Positions 33,814 to 42,577 are shown, numbered from the stretch's first letter. The stretch is 64,000 nucleotides of DNA from Deltaproteobacteria bacterium RIFOXYD12_FULL_56_24 (GCA_001799285.1 MGTD01000018.1:24237-88236); one strand, 5' to 3'. Numbers and translations: made by a program. Notes: a model not told the origin generated them from the letters alone.

Positions 33814-34894
33814 AACCGGCTCCGTGAAAATGGCAATCTGTGCAATCGCCAAAGGAAAATCCCTTATGAACGATTTCCTTGAGCCCATTCCCGGCATTGG
33901 CCGCGACGGCTTCATCCTCCGGGAAATTGGTGTGGCAGAGAGCACAGAGTTGAGTGAAGCGATACTGGGTAACCGCTACCGTTGCCTGCTGCACGGTCTG
34001 CCGTTCATCCGGGTCGGTCAGCAGGGTGCTGGCGCTGGCGCCGGATTCGGTGATCAGGTAGGGATTTCCTGAAGAATGCGGATAGTGGCAGGCCAGGCAG
34101 GGGAGAATCATATCGTTGCTATACCCTGCCCTGAATATGCCGAACTGTTGTACATCGCCGGGTTTTTCCCCATGAATATCAGCGGTCAACAATTTTTCGG
34201 CAGCCGTCGTGCCTATGCCGAAGAAAGTGCTTTTTATATCGGCAAACCCGTCGTCTATCAGCAGATTGTCCAGGAAGGTCAGATTGTCGAAGATCAGCCG
34301 GGGCGGGACAATTCCCGCCGCACCGTTGGTGTCGTGGCAGGAGAGACAGAAATCGTTGACCTCGGCATAGGCTGGGCCGTCAAAGGCGGTGAGATCGACG
34401 GCAGGAGTGAAGGTTCCGTTCATGTCGCTTCGCTCGTGACAAATTATGCAGACCGCATCGTCCAGCGCGCCGCTGCCGGTCAGGTCATGGATATTGGCTT
34501 TTAAAAACATCGCCGCGTCAGCGAAGGTGCTTGGCGGAAAGATATCAGCCCGACCGTGACAGATCAGGCATCTCTGCACCCCGCCTGCCTCGGGGGTCAG
34601 GCCGTTGGTGCCGTGGCAAGCCATGCAGGCGTCCTGCGCGTCGATTCCCAAGGTGTTCAGACTGTCCCGGATCTGGGGAACCCGCTGGTGATTAGCGGCG
34701 AGCCTTGCCATGGGGTGGCAGGCAAAACAGTCCACCCTTTCCCAGCCCTGTCCGCCGGCGTGCTGTAACGAGTTGGTAAAAATCGGCGCGGCGATCAATC
34801 CGGCCGGGGAGTCTCCGGCCCCCTCCGGGGAACTGCTTCCGCAGGCGGAGAGCGTCAGCAAAAGGGCAAGAGCCGACAGAAAGCTTTTGATCAT
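33785..34894 (-). CDS. 8-haem lipoprotein cytochrome c
   Basis: The 369 residues have a lipoprotein signal (FLSALALLLTLSAC|GSSS) and eight CXXCH motifs: CFACH, CMACH, CLICH, CIICH, CLSCH, CLACH, CALCH and CTDCH. The lipobox and the barrel gene two positions upstream in the operon suggest an outer-membrane location, on either face. Its start is one base after the stop of the 7-haem gene (TAAAATG), and its 3' end overlaps the next cytochrome by 29 bp. The overall family is not one I can name. Confidence 0.9.
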   Translation of the reverse strand: MIKSFLSALALLLTLSACGSSSPEGAGDSPAGLIAAPIFTNSLQHAGGQGWERVDCFACHPMARLAANHQRVPQIRDSLNTLGIDAQDACMACHGTNGLTPEAGGVQRCLICHGRADIFPPSTFADAAMFLKANIHDLTGSGALDDAVCIICHERSDMNGTFTPAVDLTAFDGPAYAEVNDFCLSCHDTNGAAGIVPPRLIFDNLTFLDNLLIDDGFADIKSTFFGIGTTAAEKLLTADIHGEKPGDVQQFGIFRAGYSNDMILPCLACHYPHSSGNPYLITESGASASTLLTDPDERQTVQQATVAVTQYRFTQLCALCHTNFPEDEAVAANAGNGLKEIVHKGFSFGDCTDCHFHGAGYGQLKNNLF

Positions 34895-34895
34895 T

Positions 34896-35489
34896 TTAAT
34901 TGTATCTCCTTTGTTTTCCGCTGTGGCAATCGATGCAGAACCGTAAAGGATGGCAGGCCCCGCAAGACGCCGGATCGATCTGCGCCTCGACCGAATGGGA
35001 AAAACGATAAGTCCGTGGGTGCATCAACGTCTGGATGCTGTCCCTTCTTGTATGGCAATCCGCACAGAACCATTCCCGGTGGCAGGTGTTGCAGGAGTCC
35101 CGGTCACTTTTTGCCTCCAGGCCATGAAATTTTTTCCATTCTTTGCGCAGGTGGGTTTCGGGCCTGATCGCATACATATCGAGATGGCACATGGCGCAGC
35201 TGCCTGGGGCGCCGCCGATCCGGGTAGCGGTTTCGACGTGGCAGTAATGGCAGATCGCTTTGCCCGGAAAAAGGGTGCGTTCCGAAGCGGCGAGGGCCTT
35301 CTTGAAGTCCCTATCCTCGATCTTCGAGAACCGGTGGCAGTCCAGGCACGCAAAGCCCTTCTGGTCGAGGGGCTTGGCGTGGATTTTGTGGGCGAAGGTA
35401 CCGGACGGCGTCCGGTACTCATACCACTGGCACCCGGCAAAAAGTCCGAAAACGAGAATGAGCGCGAGTATGACGGCAGTCCTTTTCAT
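34896..35489 (-). CDS. 7-haem lipoprotein cytochrome c, candidate barrel plug
   Basis: The 197 residues have a short signal with a probable lipobox (GLFAGC|QW) and seven CXXCH motifs (CLDCH, CHYCH, CAMCH, CNTCH, CADCH, CGACH, CIDCH). Extra His residues (FAHKIHAKP, ETHLRKEWKKFHG, FSHSVEA) resemble the small, densely haemed proteins that sit in conduit barrels. The start ATG 35489 has GGGAGGGCAGG upstream and lies four bases after the stop of the barrel gene, so barrel and cytochrome are likely co-translated. Insertion of this cytochrome into the barrel is inference from size, density and pairing. Confidence 0.88.
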   Translation of the reverse strand: MKRTAVILALILVFGLFAGCQWYEYRTPSGTFAHKIHAKPLDQKGFACLDCHRFSKIEDRDFKKALAASERTLFPGKAICHYCHVETATRIGGAPGSCAMCHLDMYAIRPETHLRKEWKKFHGLEAKSDRDSCNTCHREWFCADCHTRRDSIQTLMHPRTYRFSHSVEAQIDPASCGACHPLRFCIDCHSGKQRRYN

Positions 35490-35493
35490 AACC

Positions 35494-36822
35494 CTACCTG
35501 CCCTCCCCTGCCGTGAGATTTCTCCCTGCGGGGAAGGAAAAATCGTAATCGAGCCGCATGCCGGTCCTGAAATCGCTCCTGAACTCAGGATTGTCGCTCT
35601 GCTCGACAAAAAGCGCTGCTTTGAGCGTAGGTTTCGGCCGGTAGCCAACTTCCCCGGTTATGGTGGTGGCGGTCTGGTCCTGGCGGGAAGGCGTGTTGAT
35701 GGAGACCGCCTCCAGGCCTCCCTCCAGAATCCATTTGTTGTGGGGACGCCATCTGATCTTGGTTGAAATTCCGGTGGCGTCGGCGATAAAGCTTTCGAAG
35801 CGATAGATGCCGAGATCCAGGTCAAGGCCCATTTGCTCTATAAAATTTCCACTTACGCCGCCTTTCAGGATAGTGCCGGTTTGCCAGCCCCCGTCCGGCA
35901 TCTTCAAGCGGGTAAAAACCGAGCTCTGGTAAATGGCCACGATCGGGTTGAGATCATAGAACACGGTATAGAAGGTCCGCTCCTCTCTCCCGTCGGAGAG
36001 GATCGACAAGACCAGTTCCCTGCCCTCGGGAAATTCGTTCTTGACGTCGTACAGGTCTGCCTCAAGGAGTACTCTTAATTTTTTGTCGTAATAGGTGAAT
36101 AGCCGCGCAGACATTTTATCCAGGTCAGCCCGGTCCAGGTTGTAATCGGCGCTGCCGTCAACCGAGATTTTCAGCTCTTTGCCAAGCAATATCGATTGAA
36201 AGTCCCTGCCCACCCCACCACTGAATAATTCTTGATATACCGTGTCTCCGGAGCCTTCCCAGGAATAGCCGGCGTACGCCCTGGTTCTTTCGATCCCCTG
36301 GAGAAACAATCTGCCTCCGTAAATCGTCCCCTCGTTTGTGCTGAACAGCCTTTTGAATCTATCCGGGTCCAGGTCGAGATTTCTAGACGCCCCGCCAAAC
36401 ACCGCAACGCCTACCGGGCCGTCCGGTTTAAGGGAAACATTCATCCCGTCGACGGTAAGGAAGCGGTGGGTTGAGAGCGGGAATCTGCCGAGCTGGATGT
36501 CGGCCCTGCCTTCGTGGGTTCTGTACTCGAGGTAGCCGTAATAGAGAGAGGTGTCCGAGAAATTGGCGTCGAAGTCGTGGCCGAATTTCCCGTAGGCGTG
36601 CATCGATACTGCGGGGTGGAGAATTCGCTCGGCATCAAGGGACAGATAGTTATCCAGGACGGACTCCCTGTCGCCGTCCTTGTTTTCCCTGCTCTGGAAG
36701 AGAGAGGAAAATTTCCCCGATACCTCGGCGCCGAAAAGAGGGCAGGCCTGGGCAAGCATGACCAGAACCGCAACAACCGTGATGGCCCAGGGGCCCGGGC
36801 GACGATGGACTAAAGGAGTCAT
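35494..36822 (-). CDS. Outer-membrane beta-barrel, putative conduit porin
   Basis: The 442 residues have a signal peptide (ITVVAVLVMLAQACPLFGA) and then many amphipathic beta strands. Examples are VSMHAYGKFGHDFDAN, TSLYYGYLEYRTHEGRADIQ, LGRFPLSTHRFLTVDGMNVS, MSARLFTYYDKKLRVLLEADL and TGEVGYRPKPTLKAALFVEQ. No haem. The pattern (a LGR...VDGM strand pair) recalls the other barrel in this window at 22842, where VDIRLGRQ...MDGMTVDY is seen, so the two are probably distant paralogues. It precedes a run of lipoprotein and periplasmic cytochromes, as in Geobacter-type conduit operons. Confidence 0.87.
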   Translation of the reverse strand: MTPLVHRRPGPWAITVVAVLVMLAQACPLFGAEVSGKFSSLFQSRENKDGDRESVLDNYLSLDAERILHPAVSMHAYGKFGHDFDANFSDTSLYYGYLEYRTHEGRADIQLGRFPLSTHRFLTVDGMNVSLKPDGPVGVAVFGGASRNLDLDPDRFKRLFSTNEGTIYGGRLFLQGIERTRAYAGYSWEGSGDTVYQELFSGGVGRDFQSILLGKELKISVDGSADYNLDRADLDKMSARLFTYYDKKLRVLLEADLYDVKNEFPEGRELVLSILSDGREERTFYTVFYDLNPIVAIYQSSVFTRLKMPDGGWQTGTILKGGVSGNFIEQMGLDLDLGIYRFESFIADATGISTKIRWRPHNKWILEGGLEAVSINTPSRQDQTATTITGEVGYRPKPTLKAALFVEQSDNPEFRSDFRTGMRLDYDFSFPAGRNLTAGEGR

Positions 36823-36934
36823 CCGCCACTTCCTTTATGATGGAGACTGAGCGAAGGCACTATCCGACAGGCAACGGTTACTTGCCGATAATGTGCCGCA
36901 AGCGAGGTGGATCGCCGGCTTTTCCAATGCAATA

Positions 36935-39226
36935 TCAATACCCCTGGAGATCGTTCAAGCTGGCATTAAGTAGTTTTTTGGCATAGGGGTAATTGTGTAC
37001 CCCGACACTGCCATCCCGGAAGACGAACTGGTAGTTATACGCCGCCCGGTTCACGGCAGTCAGTTTGGCCGCGGCAAAATTATTCGTATAGTTTACCCTT
37101 ATGGTCTCGTTGGTGCTGTGGCCGGTAAGGCTGTTTATCCGCACCTGCAATTGGGCCATCAGAGCCGCGATCTCAGCCCGTTTTCCATTGAAATTGAACC
37201 TGTCTCCCGTAGTCGGCAGGGCCATGCCGGTCCCCGGCAGGTGGCAATCGCCGGCGAGGCAGCCGGCTGTATTGTAAACTCCGGTGTCTGGTTCAAAAAG
37301 GCGGCGCCGGTGAGTTGTGCCGTTTGCCGTAGTCATATGGCAGGTCACGCACTTGTCGGTTACCCGGTCTCCGTGGGTGACCACCACCGGCGTAGCATCG
37401 CCGTAATCATAACCGCCGACCCCCTCGACCATCAGCGATTCGTTCCCATGCGGATCCACGGTGATGTCGGGCAGGGCATTGTTGGCATTGTGGCAGTTGT
37501 AGCAGACGGCGGCCTTGCCCGCATTAACGGTAAGGTTCTGGCCATTGGCCCGGATGGTGGTGGCGCCGTAAAGTCTCAGGTAGTGGTGAGTCGGGTTGAT
37601 CTCCCCGTGGGGGTCATGGCAGACGGCGCAGGTGACGCCTTTTGGGTCGGCTACCTGGGAGGGACCAATCTTGACGCCGTTGTTGAGTACCCGGCTCAGA
37701 AAAGCCTGTCCCACATGGCACTGGAAACAGGGATCGTTCTTCATTACGATGCCGCCGGAGCTCTTGTGGGCATTGAAATGAAAATCTTCCAGGTTCTGCG
37801 GGTGGGCCGATGAGCCGGGCAGATCGTCCGGGATTTCATGACAGCCGAGGCAGGGCCCGGCGGAGATATCGACCTTGTACTGGTGGGAGGGGATGTTGGT
37901 CTGCGAATCAAACTTGCCGCTCCCCGGTCCGTGGCACGATTCGCAGGTAACGCTTCGCAGATGACCATTGCCCCGGTCGAACGCCGGGGTATTCCAGTCG
38001 GCAACGTTTACCAGGAAGTCGTCATATCCGTGCGCCTCCAGGAAATCGTCCGTGCCGTTGCCGTCTCTGTCGGCAAAGAGGAACCCGGTGGTATGACAAT
38101 CCATGCAGAGCGACGAGGTGCTGTCCTTGACTGCTTCAAAGGCGGTCCCGTGTTTGGAGTCCTGCCAGGGGGCCGCCAGATTTCTCAGTTTCGGTCTTCC
38201 GTAGCTGTCCAACAGGTTAGGATATCGCGAAAGAATACTGCCGTCGTGGCAGAAAACGCAGATGCTTGCAGATATATAACTTCTCGCCTTCACCGTATAG
38301 CTGCCGCTGTCCGTACTGAATGGGCTGATGGCCGTCAGCTGGACCAGATAATCGCCAAAGACATCGGCGACAAGTTCCGCCGAGCTGTTGCCGGCCGCTG
38401 ACAAGATGATGGCGGCAATTGAGCCCACGGGTTTTGCCACGAGCTGCCAGGTGAAGGAGGTATAGGGGTTGCCGGTGGCATCGGTCAACCGGGCCGTTAG
38501 AAGCGCCCTTTCCCCCACCTGGATGAGAGTTCTTCCCTTGGCCCGGTCTGGATGCTGCGTGCCCCGGGGGTCTATGAAGGCGGGCCGCTCGAGTAAAGCG
38601 GTCTTGTAACCCTGGTAGGCCAACTCGATGAGCGGCAGGATCGCCTGTACCGGTTGAAAGTTCCGGGCAAAAGCCGGAATCAGCCTGACCGGGTTGGCGC
38701 TTGTCGAAACCATTGCGGTGACGGAGCTGTCCTGGGAGGTCACGGTACCACCCAGCGGGGCAACCAGGTCATTTTGATCTACGGCGATGATCTCGATGGC
38801 AGAAGGGTCGGCCCCCTGCCTCTCAAGGACCACGGGATTATAGGCGAGGGTGACGATCAGCTGGCCTGCGGGGTTGAGGGCTTTATTCCCCGAGCTGTCG
38901 TAAAAGGTGAGTTCATAGGTGGAGCCTGCCGGCACATAGCCCGAAAGATCGGAGACCGAGGTGGTCATCCTGATTTCAAGCCTGCCGGCGGGCAGGGCAA
39001 CAAAATCGCTGCCGGTCAGCCTAAGACCGGTCAGGCTGGCGCTGATATTGCCGCTGCTGTCGATTGAGGCGCTGGTAACGCTGAGGGGGACGGCAACGCT
39101 TTCGCCTCCGCCTCCGCCGCCTCCGCAACCGAAGAAAAAAAGCGAACAAGCCGCCAATAAAAGAAGAAGGGCGATGGTATTTTGGTGAGCGATTTTTATA
39201 CCGGCTCTACAAACCAATCCTGTCAC
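36935..39226 (-). CDS. Large 9-haem outer-membrane lipoprotein cytochrome c
   Basis: The 763 residues have a lipoprotein signal (TIALLLLLAACSLFFFGC followed by a Gly run). They continue with ~300 residues of beta-sandwich-like sequence with FN3/Ig-type strands (YTSFTWQLVAKPVGS, GDYLVQLTAISPFSTDSGSYTV). The cytochrome part has eight CXXCH (CVFCH, CMDCH, CESCH, CLGCH, CFQCH, CAVCH, CYNCH, CVTCH) and one CLAGDCH (CX4CH). The C-terminus has no haem for ~110 residues. The start is GTG 39226 with AAGGA upstream. As first gene of the minus-strand operon and lipidated, it is a candidate surface terminal reductase; the Ig-like domains may position it on the cell surface. Confidence 0.88.
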   Translation of the reverse strand: MTGLVCRAGIKIAHQNTIALLLLLAACSLFFFGCGGGGGGGESVAVPLSVTSASIDSSGNISASLTGLRLTGSDFVALPAGRLEIRMTTSVSDLSGYVPAGSTYELTFYDSSGNKALNPAGQLIVTLAYNPVVLERQGADPSAIEIIAVDQNDLVAPLGGTVTSQDSSVTAMVSTSANPVRLIPAFARNFQPVQAILPLIELAYQGYKTALLERPAFIDPRGTQHPDRAKGRTLIQVGERALLTARLTDATGNPYTSFTWQLVAKPVGSIAAIILSAAGNSSAELVADVFGDYLVQLTAISPFSTDSGSYTVKARSYISASICVFCHDGSILSRYPNLLDSYGRPKLRNLAAPWQDSKHGTAFEAVKDSTSSLCMDCHTTGFLFADRDGNGTDDFLEAHGYDDFLVNVADWNTPAFDRGNGHLRSVTCESCHGPGSGKFDSQTNIPSHQYKVDISAGPCLGCHEIPDDLPGSSAHPQNLEDFHFNAHKSSGGIVMKNDPCFQCHVGQAFLSRVLNNGVKIGPSQVADPKGVTCAVCHDPHGEINPTHHYLRLYGATTIRANGQNLTVNAGKAAVCYNCHNANNALPDITVDPHGNESLMVEGVGGYDYGDATPVVVTHGDRVTDKCVTCHMTTANGTTHRRRLFEPDTGVYNTAGCLAGDCHLPGTGMALPTTGDRFNFNGKRAEIAALMAQLQVRINSLTGHSTNETIRVNYTNNFAAAKLTAVNRAAYNYQFVFRDGSVGVHNYPYAKKLLNASLNDLQGY

Positions 39227-39548
39227 ACTGTCCTTATTTTGCTCGCTGGATAAGGCTCGCCAAGTCAGTTTTTGCAGGAAACTAATTGTTGGGAGTTATA
39301 CTAAAGAATTAAAGGATGGAAAATCAACAAAAAAATACATTTTTTCAGCAAAGAAAAAAGATTATGACAAGAGAAAATCTCCTCAGGTCAGCGGCTTTCT
39401 CAGGGCGGCCATGATGCAGGCGAGAACCACCTTGATGTAAGCTGGACTTGGCTGCCAAGGAGCGGCAGCCCTAATGTCGGCCCATCTCTTCATCTGGCGG
39501 AGCAAAGTAGCCTATCACCGGCTGAAACCCAAAAAATAAGGAAAAGAC
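39227..39548. other. Intergenic region upstream of two divergent units
   Basis: No gene is supported. It should contain the promoter of the large minus-strand cytochrome operon; I see an AT-rich stretch at 39290-39370 but no clear -35/-10 pair. The remainder to 39548 looks like non-coding remnant sequence. Confidence 0.45.
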
Positions 39549-39577
39549 TTGCACATGACCATAGCAATGACTATGGT
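39549..39577 (+). promoter_or_regulatory. Toxin-antitoxin promoter with overlapping operator
   Basis: TTGCAC (39549-39554) and TATGGT (39572-39577) are 17 bp apart. The inverted repeat ACCATAG (39558-39564) / CTATGGT (39571-39577) fills the spacer and covers the -10. This is the usual autoregulation layout for Phd/YefM-type antitoxins. Confidence 0.65.
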
Positions 39578-39612
39578 TATAAACAATCTATCATAATCAG
39601 CAAGGAGCAAGC

Positions 39613-39837
39613 ATGCAAACGGTCAAAGCGTCGGAATTCAAGGCAAAATGTTTACATATCATGGATGAAGTAAACCAGACGGGTGAAGAAATAGTGATTA
39701 CAAAAAACGGAAAACCTGTCTCTATCTTAAAGCCATACCGAACAGTGCCAGCAACTATTTTTGGCCTGCATAAAGGAAAAATAGAGAGCAAAGACGACCT
39801 GATTGCCCCGCTGGATGTTGCTTGGGATGCCCAATAA
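39613..39837 (+). CDS. Phd/YefM-family antitoxin
   Basis: A small DNA-binding antitoxin of 74 residues. It opens VKASEFKAKCLHIMDEVNQTGEEIVITKNGKPVSIL, the classic Phd/YefM N-terminal DNA-binding fold, with a C-terminal tail (KGKIESKDDLIAPLDVAWDAQ) that would wrap the toxin. AAGGAG precedes the ATG. Its TAA overlaps the toxin ATG (TAATG). It likely represses its own promoter with the toxin via the inverted repeat at 39558-39577. Confidence 0.92.
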   Translation: MQTVKASEFKAKCLHIMDEVNQTGEEIVITKNGKPVSILKPYRTVPATIFGLHKGKIESKDDLIAPLDVAWDAQ

Positions 39838-40238
39838 TGCTGCTTCTTGATACCCACGTTCTTATCTGGCTGGACGAAGGAAACCCACGACTGGGACAAA
39901 TTGCCCTCCAAACAATTAACGAATTCTTGGCAATCGGTCAACTTGGCGTGGCGACTATCAGTTTTTGGGAGGTTGCCATGCTGGTCGAAAAGCAACGCTT
40001 GACCATAAAAACAGAACTTGAGGTGTGGCGAGCCGAGCTGTTGCAAACCGGCTTGCTCGAAATCCCTTTACGAGGCACCACCGCTATTCGTGCCGGCCAA
40101 CTCAGCTTGTTTCACGGTGACCCAGCCGACCGCATGCTTGTTGCAACAGCCATCGAAAATGCGGCCACAATCATGACGGCGGATGAAAAAATTCTCTCCT
40201 GGGATCAATTCCACCCAAAAATTGATGCCCGCCTGTAA
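39837..40238 (+). CDS. PIN-domain (VapC-like) toxin ribonuclease
   Basis: A 133-residue PIN nuclease, probably an RNase held inactive by the preceding antitoxin. The conserved acidic residues appear in LLDTHVLIWL (Asp5), in the SFWEVAML segment (Glu), and in HGDPADRMLVATAI (Asp pair). The start is ATG 39837, overlapping the antitoxin stop; the frame extends five codons upstream without a ribosome site. All catalytic positions look intact, so the pair is likely active. Confidence 0.92.
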   Translation: MLLLDTHVLIWLDEGNPRLGQIALQTINEFLAIGQLGVATISFWEVAMLVEKQRLTIKTELEVWRAELLQTGLLEIPLRGTTAIRAGQLSLFHGDPADRMLVATAIENAATIMTADEKILSWDQFHPKIDARL

Positions 40239-40325
40239 GTCGCCTGCTCAGGAGCAGGCATGACTATTTTTCCAGGTTACCCTCGCTCCGCTTCGACCAT
40301 TTTGCACGCTATTTACAAAAAGTCT

Positions 40326-40357
40326 TGACTATTTATCATTATCGTTCAAAATAGTCA
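40326..40357 (+). promoter_or_regulatory. 9-bp inverted repeat abutting the DUF4143 ATPase start
   Basis: TGACTATTT (40326-40334) and AAATAGTCA (40349-40357) flank a 14-bp loop and end two bases before the ATG. TTGACT (40325-40330) inside the left arm looks like a -35. It may be an operator or an mRNA hairpin that hides the start. Confidence 0.55.
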
Positions 40358-40359
40358 GC

Positions 40360-41490
40360 ATGAAACGCCATATATTTTCAGCAATCAAGAACGATCTGGT
40401 CCGGAAGATGATCTTGGTAACCGGCCCCAGGCAGGTAGGCAAGACGCATCTGGCCAAGATGATGATGCCCGAGTTTACCAGTGCGCAATACCTGAACTTT
40501 GATGTCCCTGCGGACGCCGATGTCATCCGGAGCCGCTCCTGGCCCTTGCGCTGCGAGCTGCTGATCTTCGACGAACTGCACAAGATGCACGAATGGAAGC
40601 AGTATCTGAAAGGAGTTTTCGATGGCCGCGACCAAGGGCAGGCTATTCTGGTCACTGGTAGCGCCAGGATGGAAACCTTCCGGCAAGCCGGAGAATCGTT
40701 GGCCGGCAGATATTTCCATTTTCACCTGCTGCCTTTTTCCGTACGGGAACTGGCTGGAGAGATGTCGCCCGGCGAGGCCTTGGCCCAGCTGAACACCCTG
40801 GGCGGTTTTCCGGAGCCGTTTCTTTCCGGCTCAGCGGATCATGCCGCCAGGTGGCGGAGTCAGTACTATACCGATCTGGTCCGGGAAGATATTTTGGAGT
40901 TTGGTCGAGTCAATGAATTGCGGGTCATGAAGATATTGCTGGAGATGTTGCGCTCCCGGACTGGTTCTCCACTCTCATTCAAAGCCATCGCCGAGGATTT
41001 GCAGGTTGCACCCCAAACTGTTCGGCGCTATGTCTCCATCCTGGAAAGTCTTTATATCGTTTTTCTGGTTCGCCCTTTTCACCGTAATGTGGCGCGAGCC
41101 ATTCTGAAGGAACCGAAGCTCTATTTTTACGACACCGGTCTGGTCATCGGCGATGAGGGGGCCAGACTGGAGAACACCTTTGCGGTGTCCCTGCTTAAAC
41201 ATGTCCGCTTTATCAACGACACCACCGCCAAGGGGTTGTTACTCGCCTATTTGCGTACCAAGGAGGGCCGAGAGGTCGATTTCGTCCTGGTTGAAGGGGA
41301 AACGGTGCGCGAATTGATCGAGGTGAAGACGGCTGACGCCAATCCAGCCCCGGCCTTGATTTATTTTAAGGAGCGTTTTTTCAATACCGCCAGATGCGTC
41401 CAGGCAGTCATGCACTTACGGCGCGAACAGTGCCTTTCCTGCGTAGAGATCCGGGAGGCCGCCTCCTACTTGGCTGAACTCGACGCCTGA
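40360..41490 (+). CDS. AAA_14/DUF4143 ATPase
   Basis: The 376 residues have a P-loop domain (VTGPRQVGKTHLAKMM near residue 21), Walker B (CELLIFDELHKM), an Arg-finger-like SARM and the typical LAGRYFHFHLLPFSVREL. A central winged-helix segment (LSFKAIAEDLQVAPQTVRRYVSILESLYIVF) is followed by the C-terminal DUF4143 restriction-nuclease-like part (YFYDTGL, EVDFVLVEG, ELIEVKTADAN). The E..D..EVK residues resemble a PD-(D/E)XK core. These proteins are widespread and often horizontally spread; their role is unknown. It follows the toxin-antitoxin pair, which hints at a small accessory block. Confidence 0.9.
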   Translation: MKRHIFSAIKNDLVRKMILVTGPRQVGKTHLAKMMMPEFTSAQYLNFDVPADADVIRSRSWPLRCELLIFDELHKMHEWKQYLKGVFDGRDQGQAILVTGSARMETFRQAGESLAGRYFHFHLLPFSVRELAGEMSPGEALAQLNTLGGFPEPFLSGSADHAARWRSQYYTDLVREDILEFGRVNELRVMKILLEMLRSRTGSPLSFKAIAEDLQVAPQTVRRYVSILESLYIVFLVRPFHRNVARAILKEPKLYFYDTGLVIGDEGARLENTFAVSLLKHVRFINDTTAKGLLLAYLRTKEGREVDFVLVEGETVRELIEVKTADANPAPALIYFKERFFNTARCVQAVMHLRREQCLSCVEIREAASYLAELDA

Positions 41491-41752
41491 ACGCCCCCCC
41501 CAAGAATTCTCTGGAAAGAACAGAAAAGAAACCCTTCCCTGCCGACCCTACCGCCATCTTCTCCTGATTCTGCTGGTCGGCTCTCTTGTTTACTCCAACA
41601 CCTTCCAGGTTCCTATTCGGCGGGCTTGAAGTCGGCGGCTGCCATACGGTCAATCTCAGGATTCACAGTTTTGTTTGCCCAGCGTAGCGGGCAAACAAAA
41701 ACCCTCCGGGGGCTTCCCCGCCCCCGGAGCCCTAACCATCACAAAACCGGCA
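41491..41752. other. Intergenic region between convergent genes
   Basis: Nothing coding is supported. A strong hairpin terminator for the minus-strand lipoprotein gene lies at 41697-41730. Confidence 0.55.
41697..41730 (-). terminator. Rho-independent terminator of the DUF1566 lipoprotein gene
   Basis: On the minus strand CTCCGGGGG and CCCCCGGAG form a 9-bp stem with an 8-nt loop, followed by GGTTTTTG. It is 23 bp after the stop codon. Confidence 0.8.
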
Positions 41753-42514
41753 TCATCGCGACTGCGACCGCACCCCGAAGACCCGGTAATACTTGCCATC
41801 GTTCCGGAAACCCCACTTTTCGAGGCCGAACTCGAAATTGAAGGTCCAAGCCGTCATCGCATCGCGGGGTTCCGCCCAAACCCACTTGCCGGTGGTCTTG
41901 AAGGCCGGGTCCATATTGCGTTCGCCGGCTCCTTTGGCATAGAGGGCTTTCAATTCACTTTTCGTCGGCATCCGCCAGCCGCCACCCGCCAGACTGTTGT
42001 TCGAAAACCACTCTTCCGCCTGCTGGTAATTCGTGTCCTGGTCCGGGCCCACCAACCATTCGAGTCCGGTCCGGAAGTCGCTGATCACCCCGTCCGGAGA
42101 TGCCGTGAAACTGGTTTTGCCGCTGACGAGATCAACCAGCAGACCGCCACCTTTTATTGCATAGGCATGGTCGATCTGCATCAACCCGGGCAGCACCAGG
42201 GTCTTGCCCTTAGCTGCGCTGTCCACCCTGAGCCTGGCATGGGTGGTCCAGCTCTCCGACTTGGGCTTCAGCAGATAGGCCGATGCCGGTCGCAGTCCCT
42301 TAATCCGGAAGGTGCCATCCGGGCCGGTAACCGCCTCACACGGCTCAGTGCCTTCAATGGGCTTGATCAGGGCCGCGACAATCTTCACCTTGGCCACCGG
42401 ATTGCCGTTCCAGTCCACCAGTTTTCCCTCCACCGTCGATGACTTTTGGCCACAGGCACCCACCCCGAGGAGGAGCAGCAGCAACCCTACCAATACCAAT
42501 GCGCGATTTCCCAT
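41753..42514 (-). CDS. DUF1566-domain lipoprotein
   Basis: The 253 residues have a lipoprotein signal (LVLVGLLLLLLGVGAC|GQK), a carboxypeptidase-like/Cna-B-type strand region (VEGKLVDWNGNPVAKVKIVAAL, GTFRIKGLRPASAYLL) and a C-terminal DUF1566 domain (FRTGLEWLVGPDQDTNYQQAEEWF, GGGWRMPTKSELKALY, WTFNFEFG). DUF1566 resembles C-type-lectin-like/FGE-like folds of exported proteins; function unknown. AGGAGG lies before ATG 42514. It has its own terminator and is separated from the decahaem gene by another. Confidence 0.88.
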   Translation of the reverse strand: MGNRALVLVGLLLLLLGVGACGQKSSTVEGKLVDWNGNPVAKVKIVAALIKPIEGTEPCEAVTGPDGTFRIKGLRPASAYLLKPKSESWTTHARLRVDSAAKGKTLVLPGLMQIDHAYAIKGGGLLVDLVSGKTSFTASPDGVISDFRTGLEWLVGPDQDTNYQQAEEWFSNNSLAGGGWRMPTKSELKALYAKGAGERNMDPAFKTTGKWVWAEPRDAMTAWTFNFEFGLEKWGFRNDGKYYRVFGVRSQSR

Positions 42515-42546
42515 CCTTTCCTCCTTTTCATTTTCGGCTAAAAATA

Positions 42547-42577
42547 AATAAGGCAAACCGAATCGGTTTGCCTTATT
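42547..42577 (-). terminator. Strong hairpin terminator after the decahaem cytochrome gene
   Basis: AATAAGGCAAACCGA and TCGGTTTGCCTTATT are perfect complements with a one-base centre. It lies 64 bp after the minus-strand decahaem gene. Confidence 0.78.
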
